Assembly: GCA_001600615.1 (NCBI GenBank)
Contig: BCKK01000001.1
Coordinates: forward strand, 2,456,369-2,520,368
DNA: 64,000 nucleotides
Source of the DNA: Dioszegia crocea
Taxonomy: Eukaryota > Basidiomycota > Tremellomycetes > Tremellales > Bulleribasidiaceae
Reading direction: 5' to 3'
The position numbers were made by a program, and so were the translations under genes. Positions 53,910 through 64,000 of this stretch are shown here, piece after piece (the stretch's first letter is position 1; the number at the start of each line of letters is the position of its first letter). Below the pieces are notes generated by a model, which was not told where the DNA came from, did no database searches, and saw nothing but the letters and a program-made list of their open reading frames with translations.

Positions 53910-56319
53910 CTAGCGAACGTGATTGCGCCTAGTGAAAGTCAGCGTATGCCCAAGTCGATGTACTATCTCGTCTGGCCCTCTTCTCTTCACCCAGCCCGGT
54001 TCATCGAAACCGCAGCCCGCGCCAAAACCCACTCGGCAGACAGACTCACTTTCGCTCAGACCTGTACCACTCTGTTTCCTCCTCAACCCCTTCTTCATCT
54101 CCGCCCATCCACCATGTGCGAATTGATTGGGCACAGCTGGCTTGACGCCCCCAACCATCCCGCTCGCCGCTCGGCCCAGATTAGGCGCCTGGAAGCTGAG
54201 CGTGGCGAACCCAGTTGGGAATAACATCTGACCCTGGTCTCGATCCATCATCGGTTCGTTCTGGTACGACAGCGACCCGGGACCCATGCTCATGGACGAG
54301 ACGGAGCCACTGGATGTGGCCAAACCGAGTCCGGTCGAGATGCTTGGGCTTCGACGCGGAGCTTGTGGTGAGCCCGATGATGAAATAATGGTGAGCCCGA
54401 CGAAAGACTTCTTTCGATCCTTCCTACCAGGCGCATAGGGGGTGTCGTTTGGGCTGGGGGGCAAGGCCGAAGTGGTTGCGTGGGGTGAAACGAGGGGGTC
54501 CTGCTTGTACCTAGACCCGGCCTTCTGAGCAGTCGTCAAGGCCGGTGGTCCCTTCTTTGCTCCTTCTCCGTCCTCTTCCCCAATTTTGCCCAGCAAAGCA
54601 GTCATACCCGCCGATGCCTCCTCGTCATCCTCAACAATCTCCCCGAAACCCTCGGCGAACGCCCGTTCCGCTTTCGCCCTCTCTTCCTGGTCGACGGGAG
54701 CAAGACCCTCGATCCAAACTTGACTTTCCATCCTGTACTGCTCCCCATCCACGTCATTGCCATCCTCCAATCCGCCCCATGTTTGCGGTGCACCATCCTC
54801 TTCGCCTGCATTCAACAGCCGATCATCACAGCCCAGGCACACACCGACCTTCTCCCAGAGAGCAACGGAGCGCTGCCTAACTGCCTGGCGCGCCCGGAAG
54901 ATCCAGGCGTAGTCCGGGCACTCGGTACGGTCCGTATCCGTAAGATGCTGCTTGAACTCTTCCCAGTTCCAAGTTTCGGGCGACACCTCCTGCCAATTCC
55001 GCCTCGCCCGATCTTTGGGGAACGTAGCCCGAAGAAGCGTGAACATCTTCTCGTTGCTCGGGTGCTTCATCAGGTCTGAGACTTCCGCCGGGCGGTCCAC
55101 AAATGGCAAGAGGCAATCGTCGTCCAATTGAACGTACTCGACGGGTTCGAGAGCAGTAGGGGGGTTTTGCTCCGGTGTGGATGCCAGGCTGTTACCGGTA
55201 AAGCTGGATGATCGTTTGTAGCTCGCGCCGGCGGATTTGCGCCGCTTCAGTTCCGCGCCCTTGAAACCACCTTCGGGCATGAGGACGGGACTGGATAGAC
55301 CCCGGGCAAGCTCGACGACCTCGTCAGGCGTGTACGACTTGGTGCGTCCGCCTTCGTTGTCGGCCGAGTAGATACTCGAGATGCGATGCACGGCATCAGG
55401 CCCGCCAGGCGAGTGCGCGACGGGGACGGCTTTCACCGGAGTGATGGGGGAGATGTTGAAGCTCGATGCGAAGCTTCGACGGGGAGCACGAGGGGACGTC
55501 GCAGGGATATCCATAGATTGCGACATGGCGATCGGTGCAAGGGCAGATGAGGATTTGGAGCGGCTACATGTCAGCAATAGTCGTTTTGGCAATGGAAGTA
55601 ACTCACCGTTTCAAACCCCCTTGCTCAGAAGCAGGTGCCTTGACCAAGGTCAACCGACTGAATAGAGAAGCGGGATTGGTCAAGTTCTCATCTGGATATT
55701 CCTTGCCCACCCCCCATTCCGCCGCAGAGTGGTACAAGCTCTGCCTCCTGCTCAAGCTTCGCGTAACGCTGCCGGTTCGGGAATGACCACCCGCTCGACC
55801 TCCTGAGTCGCCAGAAATTGATCGCGAGTGACCTTCCCCGGGTGAAGGCAAGGGGACCGTTGCAGAAGGCATAGGGGACAAGCCTTGAAGGGACGACAGC
55901 GCAGAGAGGCCATGGTGTCGGGATGGAGATTGGTGTGGGCGGGCTCGGAGACCGCCGGGAGAAGATGGGGTGTCCATGGTGTGGGAGTATTTGTTGGGTG
56001 ATGAGCGCGAGGGCGAGAGGGAGGTTCGCATAGAGGGTCGCTGACCGGAAGGGATGTTTCGTGAAGGGGGCTCGTTCACCCTTGGTGTTGGAGCAGAGTG
56101 CTTGGAGGCTTCACCTCGGATCTGGGCGGAGAGAGGGGATGAGGGATAAGCAGGGTAACGCGAAAGGTCGAGCGCAAGAGGACGTGGAGGCAGGTGAGAG
56201 CCACGGCGGACACGAGGAGGGGTGGCGTATGAAGAGTGAGGATGTCGATCATTGCGGAGGGGGAAGCGTTCGAGAATGGTGTTGAGGAGAGGAGGTCTGT
56301 CAGCTTGATGTTCGGGCAT
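53910..56319 (-). CDS. Unrecognised large disordered protein
   Basis: Two exons (56319-55607, 55563-53910) give 788 aa. The first ~380 residues are Ser/Pro/Arg-rich and presumably disordered. A more ordered acidic block (about residues 380-510) contains VQLDDDCLLPFVDRP, KMFTLLRATFPKDRARRNW, WNWEEFKQHLTDTDR, YAWIFRARQAVRQRSVALWEKVG and CLGCDD. The C-terminal part is low complexity again. No named domain is recognised; this looks like a lineage-specific regulatory or scaffold protein. The start is uncertain: the first Met (56319) overlaps the small upstream ORF, and the next in-frame Met is at 56031. A 35-nt intron with a CTGAC branch near the very C-terminus is possible. Confidence 0.6.
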
Positions 56320-56733
56320 ATTTGTATTTGGGTGCGGGAGGGGGGAGGATGGAGCCAGTCTTGAAGAGGGCGTCAAATCCCTCGGTCACCACATCAGGAT
56401 ACCAGTAGTTCCTTTCACTGCCCCTTCGAAGGCGAGATCAAGCCGGCAGCCCGTGCTCGCCCGCACGGAACCTCACCCGCGCCTACAAGCCCAAAGGATA
56501 ACCGACAGAGCACTCACCACATGTGAATCTCGCTGATCACTACTGCTTCTGCCGAACTTCGTATCGTGCAGATCAAATTCGTCCTCGCCTTCCGTATCCT
56601 CGTGAAAGGGGCTTTCCGGCGGGTATGAAGAGTCGTTATCGTCGTTGTCGTTCGATAAGGGGTCGATATCCTTCACTGCTGGAGCAGGATGATGAGGAGC
56701 AGAAGACTGGAATGTATTGGAGAAGAGCGGCAT
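56300..56733 (-). CDS. Small acidic protein (98 aa), function unknown
   Basis: Exons 56733-56518 and 56380-56300 are joined by a 137-nt intron (GTGAGT...CTGAT...CCGAG). The N-terminal half is acidic and disordered (NDNDDND, EDTEGEDEFDLHD). The C-terminus GFDALFKTGSILPPPAPKYKY looks like a conserved short motif. Other acceptors in the region give early stops. Its last 20 nt overlap the first codons of the larger ORF in another frame, so it may instead be an upstream exon or regulatory ORF of that gene. Confidence 0.45.
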
Positions 56734-57593
56734 GATGGATGGCTGTGCGTGCGGCTTCTCGGCTATGGAGTATCAGGCACGCGGACGGAGGTCAAGTCAC
56801 GAGGGGCCTGTGACGCTGTGAAGCGAAAGAAGGTTCCGCGTCGGCGGTCGGTTGGCTGTGGAGTCTGTCTCGGGCGTTCTATTTATGAGTCCCCTGTGTG
56901 TTTGTGTCGAGTGTGAGAAGGGCGAGAAGGAGGGCGGGTGGCAGCTGACTGATACAGAGATACTGACACCCCCGCAGCCTTGTGCCTGCTTGGCTTTCCT
57001 AAGCATGCATATGGTGGCCCACTCGGTGCCCCTAAATTTGCTCCCGTGCCTTGGACGTATCTCTGACGTCACTCAAAGGATGGGTAGCATTCCGCGAATT
57101 TTATGCCTCATGGATACTTTGCCGGCTAACAACTGTACTCTCCTAGTAATCACCCTAACCTCGCGGAGTACACTTTCAGCCAATGTAGCCCTTATGCCCG
57201 GGACTGGGCTGTGCCCCGAGAGTGCAGTCTTCATCTTCTAACCGCGTTTGCCATTTACTCTGCTGAGGGGAACATGGCCTTGCTATTATTGGGCGCTGAA
57301 AAACGGGGTCAGTGTAAACACAGATGAGGCTCCCACCGCTATCTCCACCGTGAGTCCGTCGTCTTCTTTGAGGGTGATGCTTGAGCGCTGAGTATGGCGC
57401 GGGGGATACGCTGAGGGATCAAGCCGTCGAGGCCAGTGTTTCATGTTCGATCTGAAACATGTGCACACGGGCATCCCAAACACGCTCGGAAGCAAATCGA
57501 TTTGGCTCATGTGTTGGCGACCGGCCCGGGAAGAAGATGTACCGACCGACACTGCCTCTTACCCCGAGAGCGACCCACATACCTCCACAAGAT
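56734..57593. other. Gene-free divergent region
   Basis: 860 bp between the small acidic protein gene (-) and the Zn2Cys6 regulator (+). The frame upstream of the regulator stays open from 57459, so a longer N-terminus is possible. No other feature seen. Confidence 0.4.
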
Positions 57594-60328
57594 ATGGCCC
57601 CACCCCAGCCCTCCACACGGCTCTCCCTCCAAAACCTCCTTCGACATCCAGAGACGACGCTCACCCTTGCGCCAGCGTATACTCTGGATCCCCTTCAGTC
57701 TCCTATCGCCAGCCCCTCGTCAGCCGCCGGAGTCGCTCGGCAAAGCAGCCCGGTCTACGCTGTTCCAGGCGCCCGTCCATTGACAGACGGCCAAGCCGGT
57801 AGAGTGGCCCACAATCACTCGCAAACGGGCCAACATACGGTCGATCAGGGTGAGACCGCGCCCACACCCATCTCTTCTCGACCGCAACGCAAAAGTAAAA
57901 CCCCCTCTGGCGCCAATATGCAGAACCCCAACATGCAGAACCTCATGGGGAGCAGAGACAACTTCAAAAATGACTGGGGATTTCCTCCTTCGGATCCTCG
58001 TGGCGGTCATGGTGAAAGCAGCGCAAGTGGAGCTGGGGGAAGGAGAAATACTGGAAGTCCGGGCTCGATGTCCGTCTACTCGCAGACCACTCAAGCTGGA
58101 AGTGCGAAGAGGAGGAAGAGGCAGAGTGAAGTGGAGATGGGCAGCGAGGAGCCAGAAGGAGAAGACGATGGTCGGGGAGGTGTACGGCCTTTGGCCATTA
58201 CATGTGCACCATGTCGTATGCGCAAGATCAAGTGCGATTCGAAGAAGCCCGCATGTGCCAATTGCTCAAAGAACCCTGCCGAGTGTTACTATCCGGCCAA
58301 GCTGAAACCTGGACTCAGGCCGGGTACAGGTACGGATATGGTGAAGCGTCTAGGTGAGTTTGATACTTTCTGCCTGTATTGAAGACAGAGCTGACGGTGC
58401 AGAAAACTTGGAGGAGAGGGTGCAGTCCTACGAGATCCGGCTTGCCGACCAGGAAGCTCGCCTGACAAATGTCCAATTTGCGACCAATACCGCGGGTCGC
58501 AGTTACACGACTCAGACACAGACATCGGACAACCAAGATCCACTTACATCCTTGTACTCTGGCCAGTCCTCCTCCAACCATAACATGTTCGACCTCTCCT
58601 CCACAAGCGCACCAGTACCCAACCCTGCCCTTGACTTCCCATCTTTTGGCCCCTCGGCATCTCCATCTGGACTGTCCAGTCATTCCTTCCGCGATCCCCA
58701 AATCCTCCCTCCAGACGAAATAGTCCGCGACCTCATCGGCCTGTTCTTCACCTTCATCCATCCCTGGGCACCCGTCATCTCTCCTATTCTCCCATCCTTC
58801 TCCGCACCGTGGTCAATAGTCGTCCACGCAATCGTCGTTGTAACCTTGCGGTATTCCAACGACCCTCGGCTCCCCCCAGAAGCAAAAGCAGCATATCGCC
58901 AAGCGGCGAAACAGCATGTTCTCGCACACGCTATCGAATCCACCTCTATATCTTCCGTACAAGCTCTGGCCCTACTTGCCCTCGATCTGATCGGCTCGGA
59001 ACAAGGTCCCTCATCTTGGGGTATCCTGGCCCTCCTCACCCGTTCTGCAGTCCACCTCGGTTTGGCGAAGGAGGACGATTCCGCAGGACTGGGCGGATCG
59101 GGAATGGGCGGCAGAGCACCCGCTCCCAGTCTTAGTCGAACCAGCATCATCCCACCTCCTGCGGATTGGTGCGAGGATGAGACGAGGCGAAGGTTGTTTT
59201 GGTTGATCTTCTGCTTGGATCGATATGCGTGCGTATCTACCGGATGGGACTTTGCGATACCAGACTCGGAAGTCAAGAGGCGGCTGCCTTGTTCCGATGA
59301 TAATTGGGCGAGAAATGTGAGTTACACTCTTGGCGGCATATTCAGATGCTGATGAGACAGGAATGGTTCTTTACACCTCTTTTCCGCCCCGTCCCTCTCG
59401 GCCCCTCGTCAGGCAGTTCGTCACCGCTCTCACCCCTCGCCCATCTTGTCGAAGCGCTAGATATGCTCGGTCGGGCCCACTCCCTCCAGGCCGAGGTGAT
59501 CGAGCCCGGGGACAACCGGGCAGTACAAATGAGGCGAGAAATGACAGTCACGCTCACCGAGGCGGTTCGCGGATGGTTCGATTCGGTCCGTAATAGCGTA
59601 TGTGGAGTCAGGCAAAACGGGTTGACTTTGATGATTGTACGTTTTGCTAATTCCCTTCGGTGAAACTAGCTGACAATTACAGCAAGCCGTCCACTACGCC
59701 ACCCTTCTCAAGCTAAATGCATACTACGCCTATCCTGCTCTATCAACTGGCGAGCCCGTCGAGCCTCATACGTCAATATGCCTCACTGCCGCTCAGTCCG
59801 TTGTCGACCTAATTCACACGGCGCGCTCTATCGGGTGGATGACAGCCTCGACGCCATTCTTCGTCTGGGGATGTTGGGTGGCGGCTCGAGTGCTCTTTGT
59901 TCATGCGTTCTTGGCACATCATACAGGGCCTGACGAGTCATTTGACGCGATTGTGGAGTGTCTGAGAGAACAGGCGGGGTATTGGGGATTAGCAAGTGAG
60001 TCTCAAATGTTTCTCCTCCACATAGGACAGTGCTAATACGCTAGACCAATACGTCAAACTGCTCGAGCGAGCCAAGCGCAAGTGGCTCGCATCCATGCCT
60101 TCAGCTTCGGAACCCCCCAATCCCTCACTCCCCGACGCTATTCACGTTCTCCTCGATCTCCGCCGCACAGCCTACTCAGCAGTGACTACAAACACTCAGG
60201 AGACGCCCCATGTCTCCCCGCCAGACGTACATCTCAGCCATCTGCCCGCGTGGGCTGTGCAGCCTCTCCTTGGAGATCTGCATGGGTGGTTCGACTTACC
60301 GGCGGGGCTATTCCAGGGTGATTTGTGA
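57594..60328 (+). CDS. Fungal Zn2Cys6 transcription factor
   Basis: Five exons (57594-58353, 58403-59316, 59361-59636, 59683-59995, 60045-60328) give 848 aa. The zinc cluster is at about residues 203-230: CAPCRMRKIKCDSKKPACANC, then AECYYP. It is followed by a short coiled coil (ENLEERVQSYEIRLADQEARL), the usual dimerisation element. The C-terminal ~450 residues have the helical pattern of the fungal-specific transcription factor domain: IVRDLIGLFFTFIHPWAPV, SVQALALLALDLIGSEQG, and DEDETRRRLFW-like WCEDETRRRLFWLIFCLDRY. The target pathway cannot be deduced. The disordered N-terminus contains a small repeat, MQNPNMQNLM. Confidence 0.88.
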
Positions 60329-60687
60329 GATGCTAGTGAGGGACAAGGGATGAGAAACCACCTACCCTGCGTTGCAGTCGGGGTAGCTACGTGCTTGATT
60401 GAACCTATGACAAATTCAGTCCGTCGCTTATGACCGGGTGCCGGTAGCTGAAGGCATCGTCGAGGCGCGAGGTTAGCTCCAGAGTTCAGGCTCGAGTCAA
60501 GTGTCCTTTGTTCCCGTATGTCGACAAGGGAGATGCCTAACAAAGGACATGGGGTATGGCTCGTACCTTGTCCTCCTCACCGGCGTACGCACACTTACTG
60601 ATCTGCATTCAAGCAAGCTAATCAAACCAAACTGCAAGCATATACTGACAGCAACTGGCAAACAGGAACACCCGAAAGCTAGTCAAA
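60329..60687. other. Gene-free stretch
   Basis: 3' flank of the Zn2Cys6 gene and promoter of the first F-box-like gene; nothing else seen. Confidence 0.4.
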
Positions 60688-61641
60688 ATGGCCACTCCCC
60701 CACTCATCATATGCCCAGCCCCCTTCCTGGACACAGACATCATCTCCCATGTCCTCTCCTTCTGCGCCATATCGACCCTCTCTCAAGCCGCGCGTGTCTC
60801 ACATGATTTACACGATCTGGCAATACCCCTACTCTACCGCCATCTCTCATTGGACATCACTCGGCTCAATCCCCTCGTTCCTCCTAAATCGCACATCGCT
60901 ACCGATCTTTCGGGCACTGCCAATCCGCTCCCAACCCGAGCATCTCCCCACCACCATCTTCGCCACACCCGCACTCTCCACATCATCTCACACGACAGAT
61001 CACAGTGCTGCATGGCCTACGCGTCTAAGTCCGCCCCAGCTGCCCGGCTCCCAAACTTACGATCCCTCCATTTCGAAATTGGCATACACACCTACCACTG
61101 GCCTCATGGCTGCCCGCTTCTCCACTCTTTGTCCCTTACACCTCCAGAGATCATCCTCTCGGGTACACCTGGATGTGATATCCTATTCTGGACGTTCGGT
61201 ACGAGGTACCACGAGGCACTGCCGGACAATGTACAGCGGCTGGTGTTCAACATCAAATGTCCGCCCGGCCTGGCAATGCGAGCAATGAGCGATGGTTGGG
61301 ACAAAGTGACGAGCTCACTCGAAAGTGTCTTACACGACGATCACTCCAAGCTCTCGGACAAGGAAATCATCCTTGTGTACGACGATAGTTGGGGGAAGAT
61401 GGGTGATGTCTGGGGGTCCAACATGGAGCCGGAGTTGGGAAATATCGCAATTCTTGCGCTGATAGTTGGCAGCAAGTTGATATTGTACGGTCTTACCCAG
61501 GCGATAGAGGGAGGAGGTGAGATGGAGAGGATGTTGATGAGAGGCAGGATTGAGCATGAAGTCCGGAGACTGGCGACACGGCGTGGAGAGGATGAAGGGG
61601 TAGTTGCTGAGACGATGTCGCGAGTCTCTGTATGCAATTGA
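60688..61641 (+). CDS. F-box-like protein, tandem paralog 1
   Basis: A single exon encodes 317 aa. Residues ~14-55 have an F-box-like pattern: LDTDIISHVLSFCAISTLSQAARVS then LAIPLLYRHLSLDI. The remainder has Leu-rich strands (TRTLHIISHDRSQC, LPNLRSLHFEIG, YHWPHGCPLLHSLSL). F-box proteins recruit substrates to SCF ubiquitin ligases, but the F-box here is judged by eye only. Two related copies follow downstream on the same strand. It is intact and intronless, unlike most genes in the window. Confidence 0.75.
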   Translation: MATPPLIICPAPFLDTDIISHVLSFCAISTLSQAARVSHDLHDLAIPLLYRHLSLDITRLNPLVPPKSHIATDLSGTANPLPTRASPHHHLRHTRTLHIISHDRSQCCMAYASKSAPAARLPNLRSLHFEIGIHTYHWPHGCPLLHSLSLTPPEIILSGTPGCDILFWTFGTRYHEALPDNVQRLVFNIKCPPGLAMRAMSDGWDKVTSSLESVLHDDHSKLSDKEIILVYDDSWGKMGDVWGSNMEPELGNIAILALIVGSKLILYGLTQAIEGGGEMERMLMRGRIEHEVRRLATRRGEDEGVVAETMSRVSVCN

Positions 61642-62053
61642 TGTATCTGTCGACGGCCATAGTAGTTCCAACTATAGCGCAAGCTTTGCAGGTGTGGCCT
61701 TAAGCTCTACCCAGAGCTTTACTCGCTGGAAACGCCCAGCACTATCATTACACCCTCACCGTCAACTTCCATCCGGGATTTACAGCCGGGGCAACCGTGA
61801 ATGCCACTGAAATGTATCTTGACAGTGTCCACAATGCTTCTTGCCTCATCAATCCACTATGCAGCCCATCTCGGCCCCCCGATATGTCTTCCTTTCAGCT
61901 CAAAGATATAGGGGAGCAACGCGAAAGGAGAAGGACTGCGCGAAGGGTGAGTGGACCTGGAACGACTGTCAGCAACCTTGACGGACCCCTCATTCGTGAG
62001 ACTGTCTGCTATCGGAGCTTCCTGGATCAATTATCAAAACACAAGCACCTCAT
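61642..62053. other. Gene-free stretch
   Basis: Spacer between F-box-like paralogs 1 and 2; a 93-codon ORF at 61797-62078 has no support. Confidence 0.35.
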
Positions 62054-62859
62054 ATGGCTGGGCAAGAACCCCCGATAGTCAATATGCCGCCTGGATCCCT
62101 CACATCAGATGGTCAAGCTGATACCGTTAGCAAACCTCACCTCGATGTCGACACGATATCTCACATCTTATTCTTCTGCTCGACTTCGACGCTCGCCAAT
62201 GCCTGCCGTGCCTCACAGACGATGAACAATCTGGCGATACCTCTACTCTATCGTACACTGCCACTTGGATTCTCCCCGCACAGCCCCCTCATAATCCCGA
62301 GATCTCGCACACACTCGAATACTACCCCCTTTCTCCCTTCTTCGCCTTCGGCGCCACCGCCCTCAATATGTCCCCGTCCCAATCCCCACCTGCAACTCGT
62401 CCATACTCTCGATATCTCCGCTCACAGTCGCTCACAGTGCTCCGCACTTTCTAGCTCGATTGCGTCGATCTCCCCAAAGCTCTTCCAAACCTACGCTTCG
62501 TCCAATTCCGCATCGACAAGCTGGCGCATCACTGGCCTCATGGTTGTCGCCTCATCTCAGCGCTGGGCATAGAGCCCGAAGAAATCGTCTATTCCGCGGT
62601 CGGAAGGTACGATGACATATACTGGATCGCCAATTTCCGTTACCTCGAGGACATCCCTCGGAGCGTGAAGCGCTTGGTGTTTCGGACAAGGCGGTCGATC
62701 ATTGAGGGGTACGAGGAATCGTACAGCCTCGTTCCCAATGGGCGAAATGCGACAATATCGCCTACCGACCTCGAATGTGGAGAATTCTCTCTATGCTCGC
62801 CGGTAGATCCTGTGCCTGTGAACGAGGACAATGACAGACGTGATGGCTCAGGGCGATAG
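62054..62859 (+). pseudogene. F-box-like protein, tandem paralog 2, frameshifted
   Basis: The N-terminal half (VDTISHILFFCSTSTLANA, LAIPLLYRTLPL, HTLDISAHSRSQC) parallels paralog 1. Around 62455-62475 the homology leaves the starting frame, which then runs to a stop at 62572 with unrelated residues. Homology continues in another frame to 62859: LPNLRFVQFRIDKL, HHWPHGCRLISALGI, and SVKRLVF. No intron of plausible length repairs this, because the nearest GT-AG pair is 18 nt apart and longer ones would delete conserved residues. It is therefore either a decayed copy or carries a sequencing error. A Met at 62084 is an alternative start. Confidence 0.65.
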
Positions 62860-63426
62860 GAGATGAGGTCCAGAGAGAGTGGAGCTGGAGCTTGTGGAGA
62901 TTGGCGTGATGAAGCTCGGCGTTGACTCGCAGAGTGGTCACTGGCAGTATGATTGACAATGATCTGGGGGTGAAGGGAAGGGCTCTGTACGGCGCAAGGA
63001 GGGGAGCATGTCGAGGATATGTACAGGCGCAGGAAACTGAGACTCATGAGGTGATGTTCCCAATGAGAGCTTGCTGAACCAGCTCATAGGGGTCTACCGG
63101 GAAACTCTAGCTGATGTATATACTCATAACTCTGTCTGATGATCGCCTTGACTGCGGCTGAACCGCAAGTAAACAGATGTATACCTCGATCTGATCGTAC
63201 ATTGAGTAAGGCTCGAGCATCCTTTCAATCCGAATCACGGAGGCGACAGTGAAAGGTGCCACCATTCAACAAGAGGGGCCATAGGGGGTAGTACCTGATC
63301 ATCAGGGGAACTGAAGTCCGCTCATTTGACTCGCATCCTCGATACCACGCCTGATCACTAACAGAGATTCTAAGAGTCCGACCAGAATTTGACCTTTCCC
63401 TGAAGTTCCTGAACAAGATCAGCAGC
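62860..63426. other. Gene-free stretch
   Basis: Spacer between paralogs 2 and 3; nothing supported. Confidence 0.35.
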
Positions 63427-63907
63427 ATGTCACAGACGCTTCCTCCATCATACATCGTACTCCTCTCTGTCATCGACCCTCCCATCGATAATTCGGTCAG
63501 GATCTCCCTGACGACCGATGTGGTTTACAATATCCTGACTTTCTGTTCCACCTCGCAACTCGGTAGGATCGCTCGCGCGTCGCGCACCCTCAACGGCCTG
63601 GCGATACCCCTGCTGTATCGACATCTCTCACTAGATCTCGCGGTCCCCAACCCCTTCAGTGACTCAAACGACCACCACGGTACTGCCCGTTCCAGACCTT
63701 CGGCTACCGAGCGGTCAACAGACACCTCGACACGATCGCCAAACTTGCAGAATGTCCAAACCTTACACATCACCCCACACCACCGGTCCCTTTGTGCGAC
63801 CTTCGAATCATCCACCGCCTGCCACCCTAAGGTCATCCTCCCGAATCTGCGTTCGCTCCACTTCCAAATCGACAGGCGTACATACCACTGGCCTCATGGG
63901 TGTCCAC
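63427..63907 (+). CDS. F-box-like protein, tandem paralog 3, interrupted
   Basis: From ATG 63427 the frame follows the two upstream copies: VVYNILTFCSTSQLGRIARAS, LAIPLLYRHLSLDL, VQTLHITPHHRSLC, LPNLRSLHFQIDR and YHWPHGCPL. At about 63908 similarity to paralog 1 ends abruptly and the sequence becomes a set of CGGTATCCG repeats read as unrelated residues to the window edge. The break lies where a transposon-like terminus begins, so the copy seems truncated by insertion; its C-terminal half, if present, is outside the window. Confidence 0.65.
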
Positions 63908-64000
63908 TAGTGCTGGGCATCTCGGTATCCGGTACCGGTATCCGACCTCTGCAAAATTGGCCGACCTCAGATCCGGATCCCTACCGGTATCCGGTTCGAG
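63908..64000. mobile_element. Possible hAT-type transposon terminus (partial)
   Basis: TAGTGCTGGGCA at 63908 resembles hAT terminal inverted repeats (TAGTGNTGGGC-like). It is followed by subterminal copies of ACCGGTATCCG and CGGTATCCG in both orientations. It interrupts the third F-box-like copy. The transposase and other end would be outside the window, so target-site duplication cannot be checked. Confidence 0.4.

Overview
The window reads as nuclear DNA of a basidiomycete yeast, most likely a tremellomycete (Cryptococcus/Kwoniella/Saitozyma-like). About 140 spliceosomal introns can be placed, nearly all 34-65 nt long, with GTRNGT donors, a CTGAC/CTGAT/CTAAT branch site 8-20 nt before the acceptor, and roughly five introns per gene. 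Genes are packed on both strands with 100-600 bp between them. I found no rRNA, tRNA, CRISPR or prokaryote-type operon. Exon boundaries below were placed by hand from splice signals, reading frame and remembered family sequences; intact frame was checked by exon-length arithmetic for almost every model, but no search was run.

Layout. 0-5 kb: partial secreted Pro/Glu-rich protein, a small secreted ML-like protein and the CCR4-NOT subunit NOT3/5 (all minus). 5.5-10 kb: OXR1-like TLDc protein (+), then an Old Yellow Enzyme (-) and an intronless SDR (+) sharing one promoter region. 10-13 kb: fork-protection factor CSM3/TIPIN and autophagy protein ATG5 (-). 13-19.5 kb: a predicted PIN-like (auxin efflux carrier family) transporter fused in frame to an SLC25-like carrier (-), a tail-anchored aldo-keto reductase (+) and a DHA1 drug:H+ antiporter (-). 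20-32 kb: PUB-domain protein, SAM50 (-), an eEF1A-type methyltransferase (+), an unknown protein (+), the 19-exon proton-translocating NAD(P) transhydrogenase (+) and TIM9 (-). 32-42 kb: INO80 subunit IES2 (+), ribosomal protein eS26, peroxin PEX12 and a 15-exon GH2 beta-mannosidase (-). 43-51 kb: large helical-repeat-like protein (+), then L-rhamnose 1-dehydrogenase (-) and L-rhamnonate dehydratase (+) as a divergent sugar-catabolic pair, then an unknown membrane-anchored protein (+). 50.7-60 kb: ERT1-type Zn2Cys6/PAS regulator of gluconeogenesis (-), a basidiomycete-type unknown protein (-) overlapping a small ORF, and a second Zn2Cys6 regulator (+). 60.7-64 kb: three tandem F-box-like paralogs, the second frameshifted and the third interrupted at the window edge by what looks like a hAT-type transposon end.

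Functional threads. Mitochondrial biogenesis and redox (SAM50, TIM9, NNT, OXR1) and carbohydrate/carbon control (beta-mannosidase, rhamnose pair, ERT1) recur, though apart from the divergent pairs the proximity may be chance. The most noteworthy points are: (1) ATG5 has Arg at the position of the otherwise conserved Lys that is covalently joined to ATG12, suggesting a non-covalent ATG12-ATG5 system; (2) a single open frame joins a PIN-like transporter to an SLC25-like carrier; (3) an inverted repeat sits at the middle of the rhamnose-gene promoter; (4) a 10-nt microexon encodes the conserved core of the methyltransferase.
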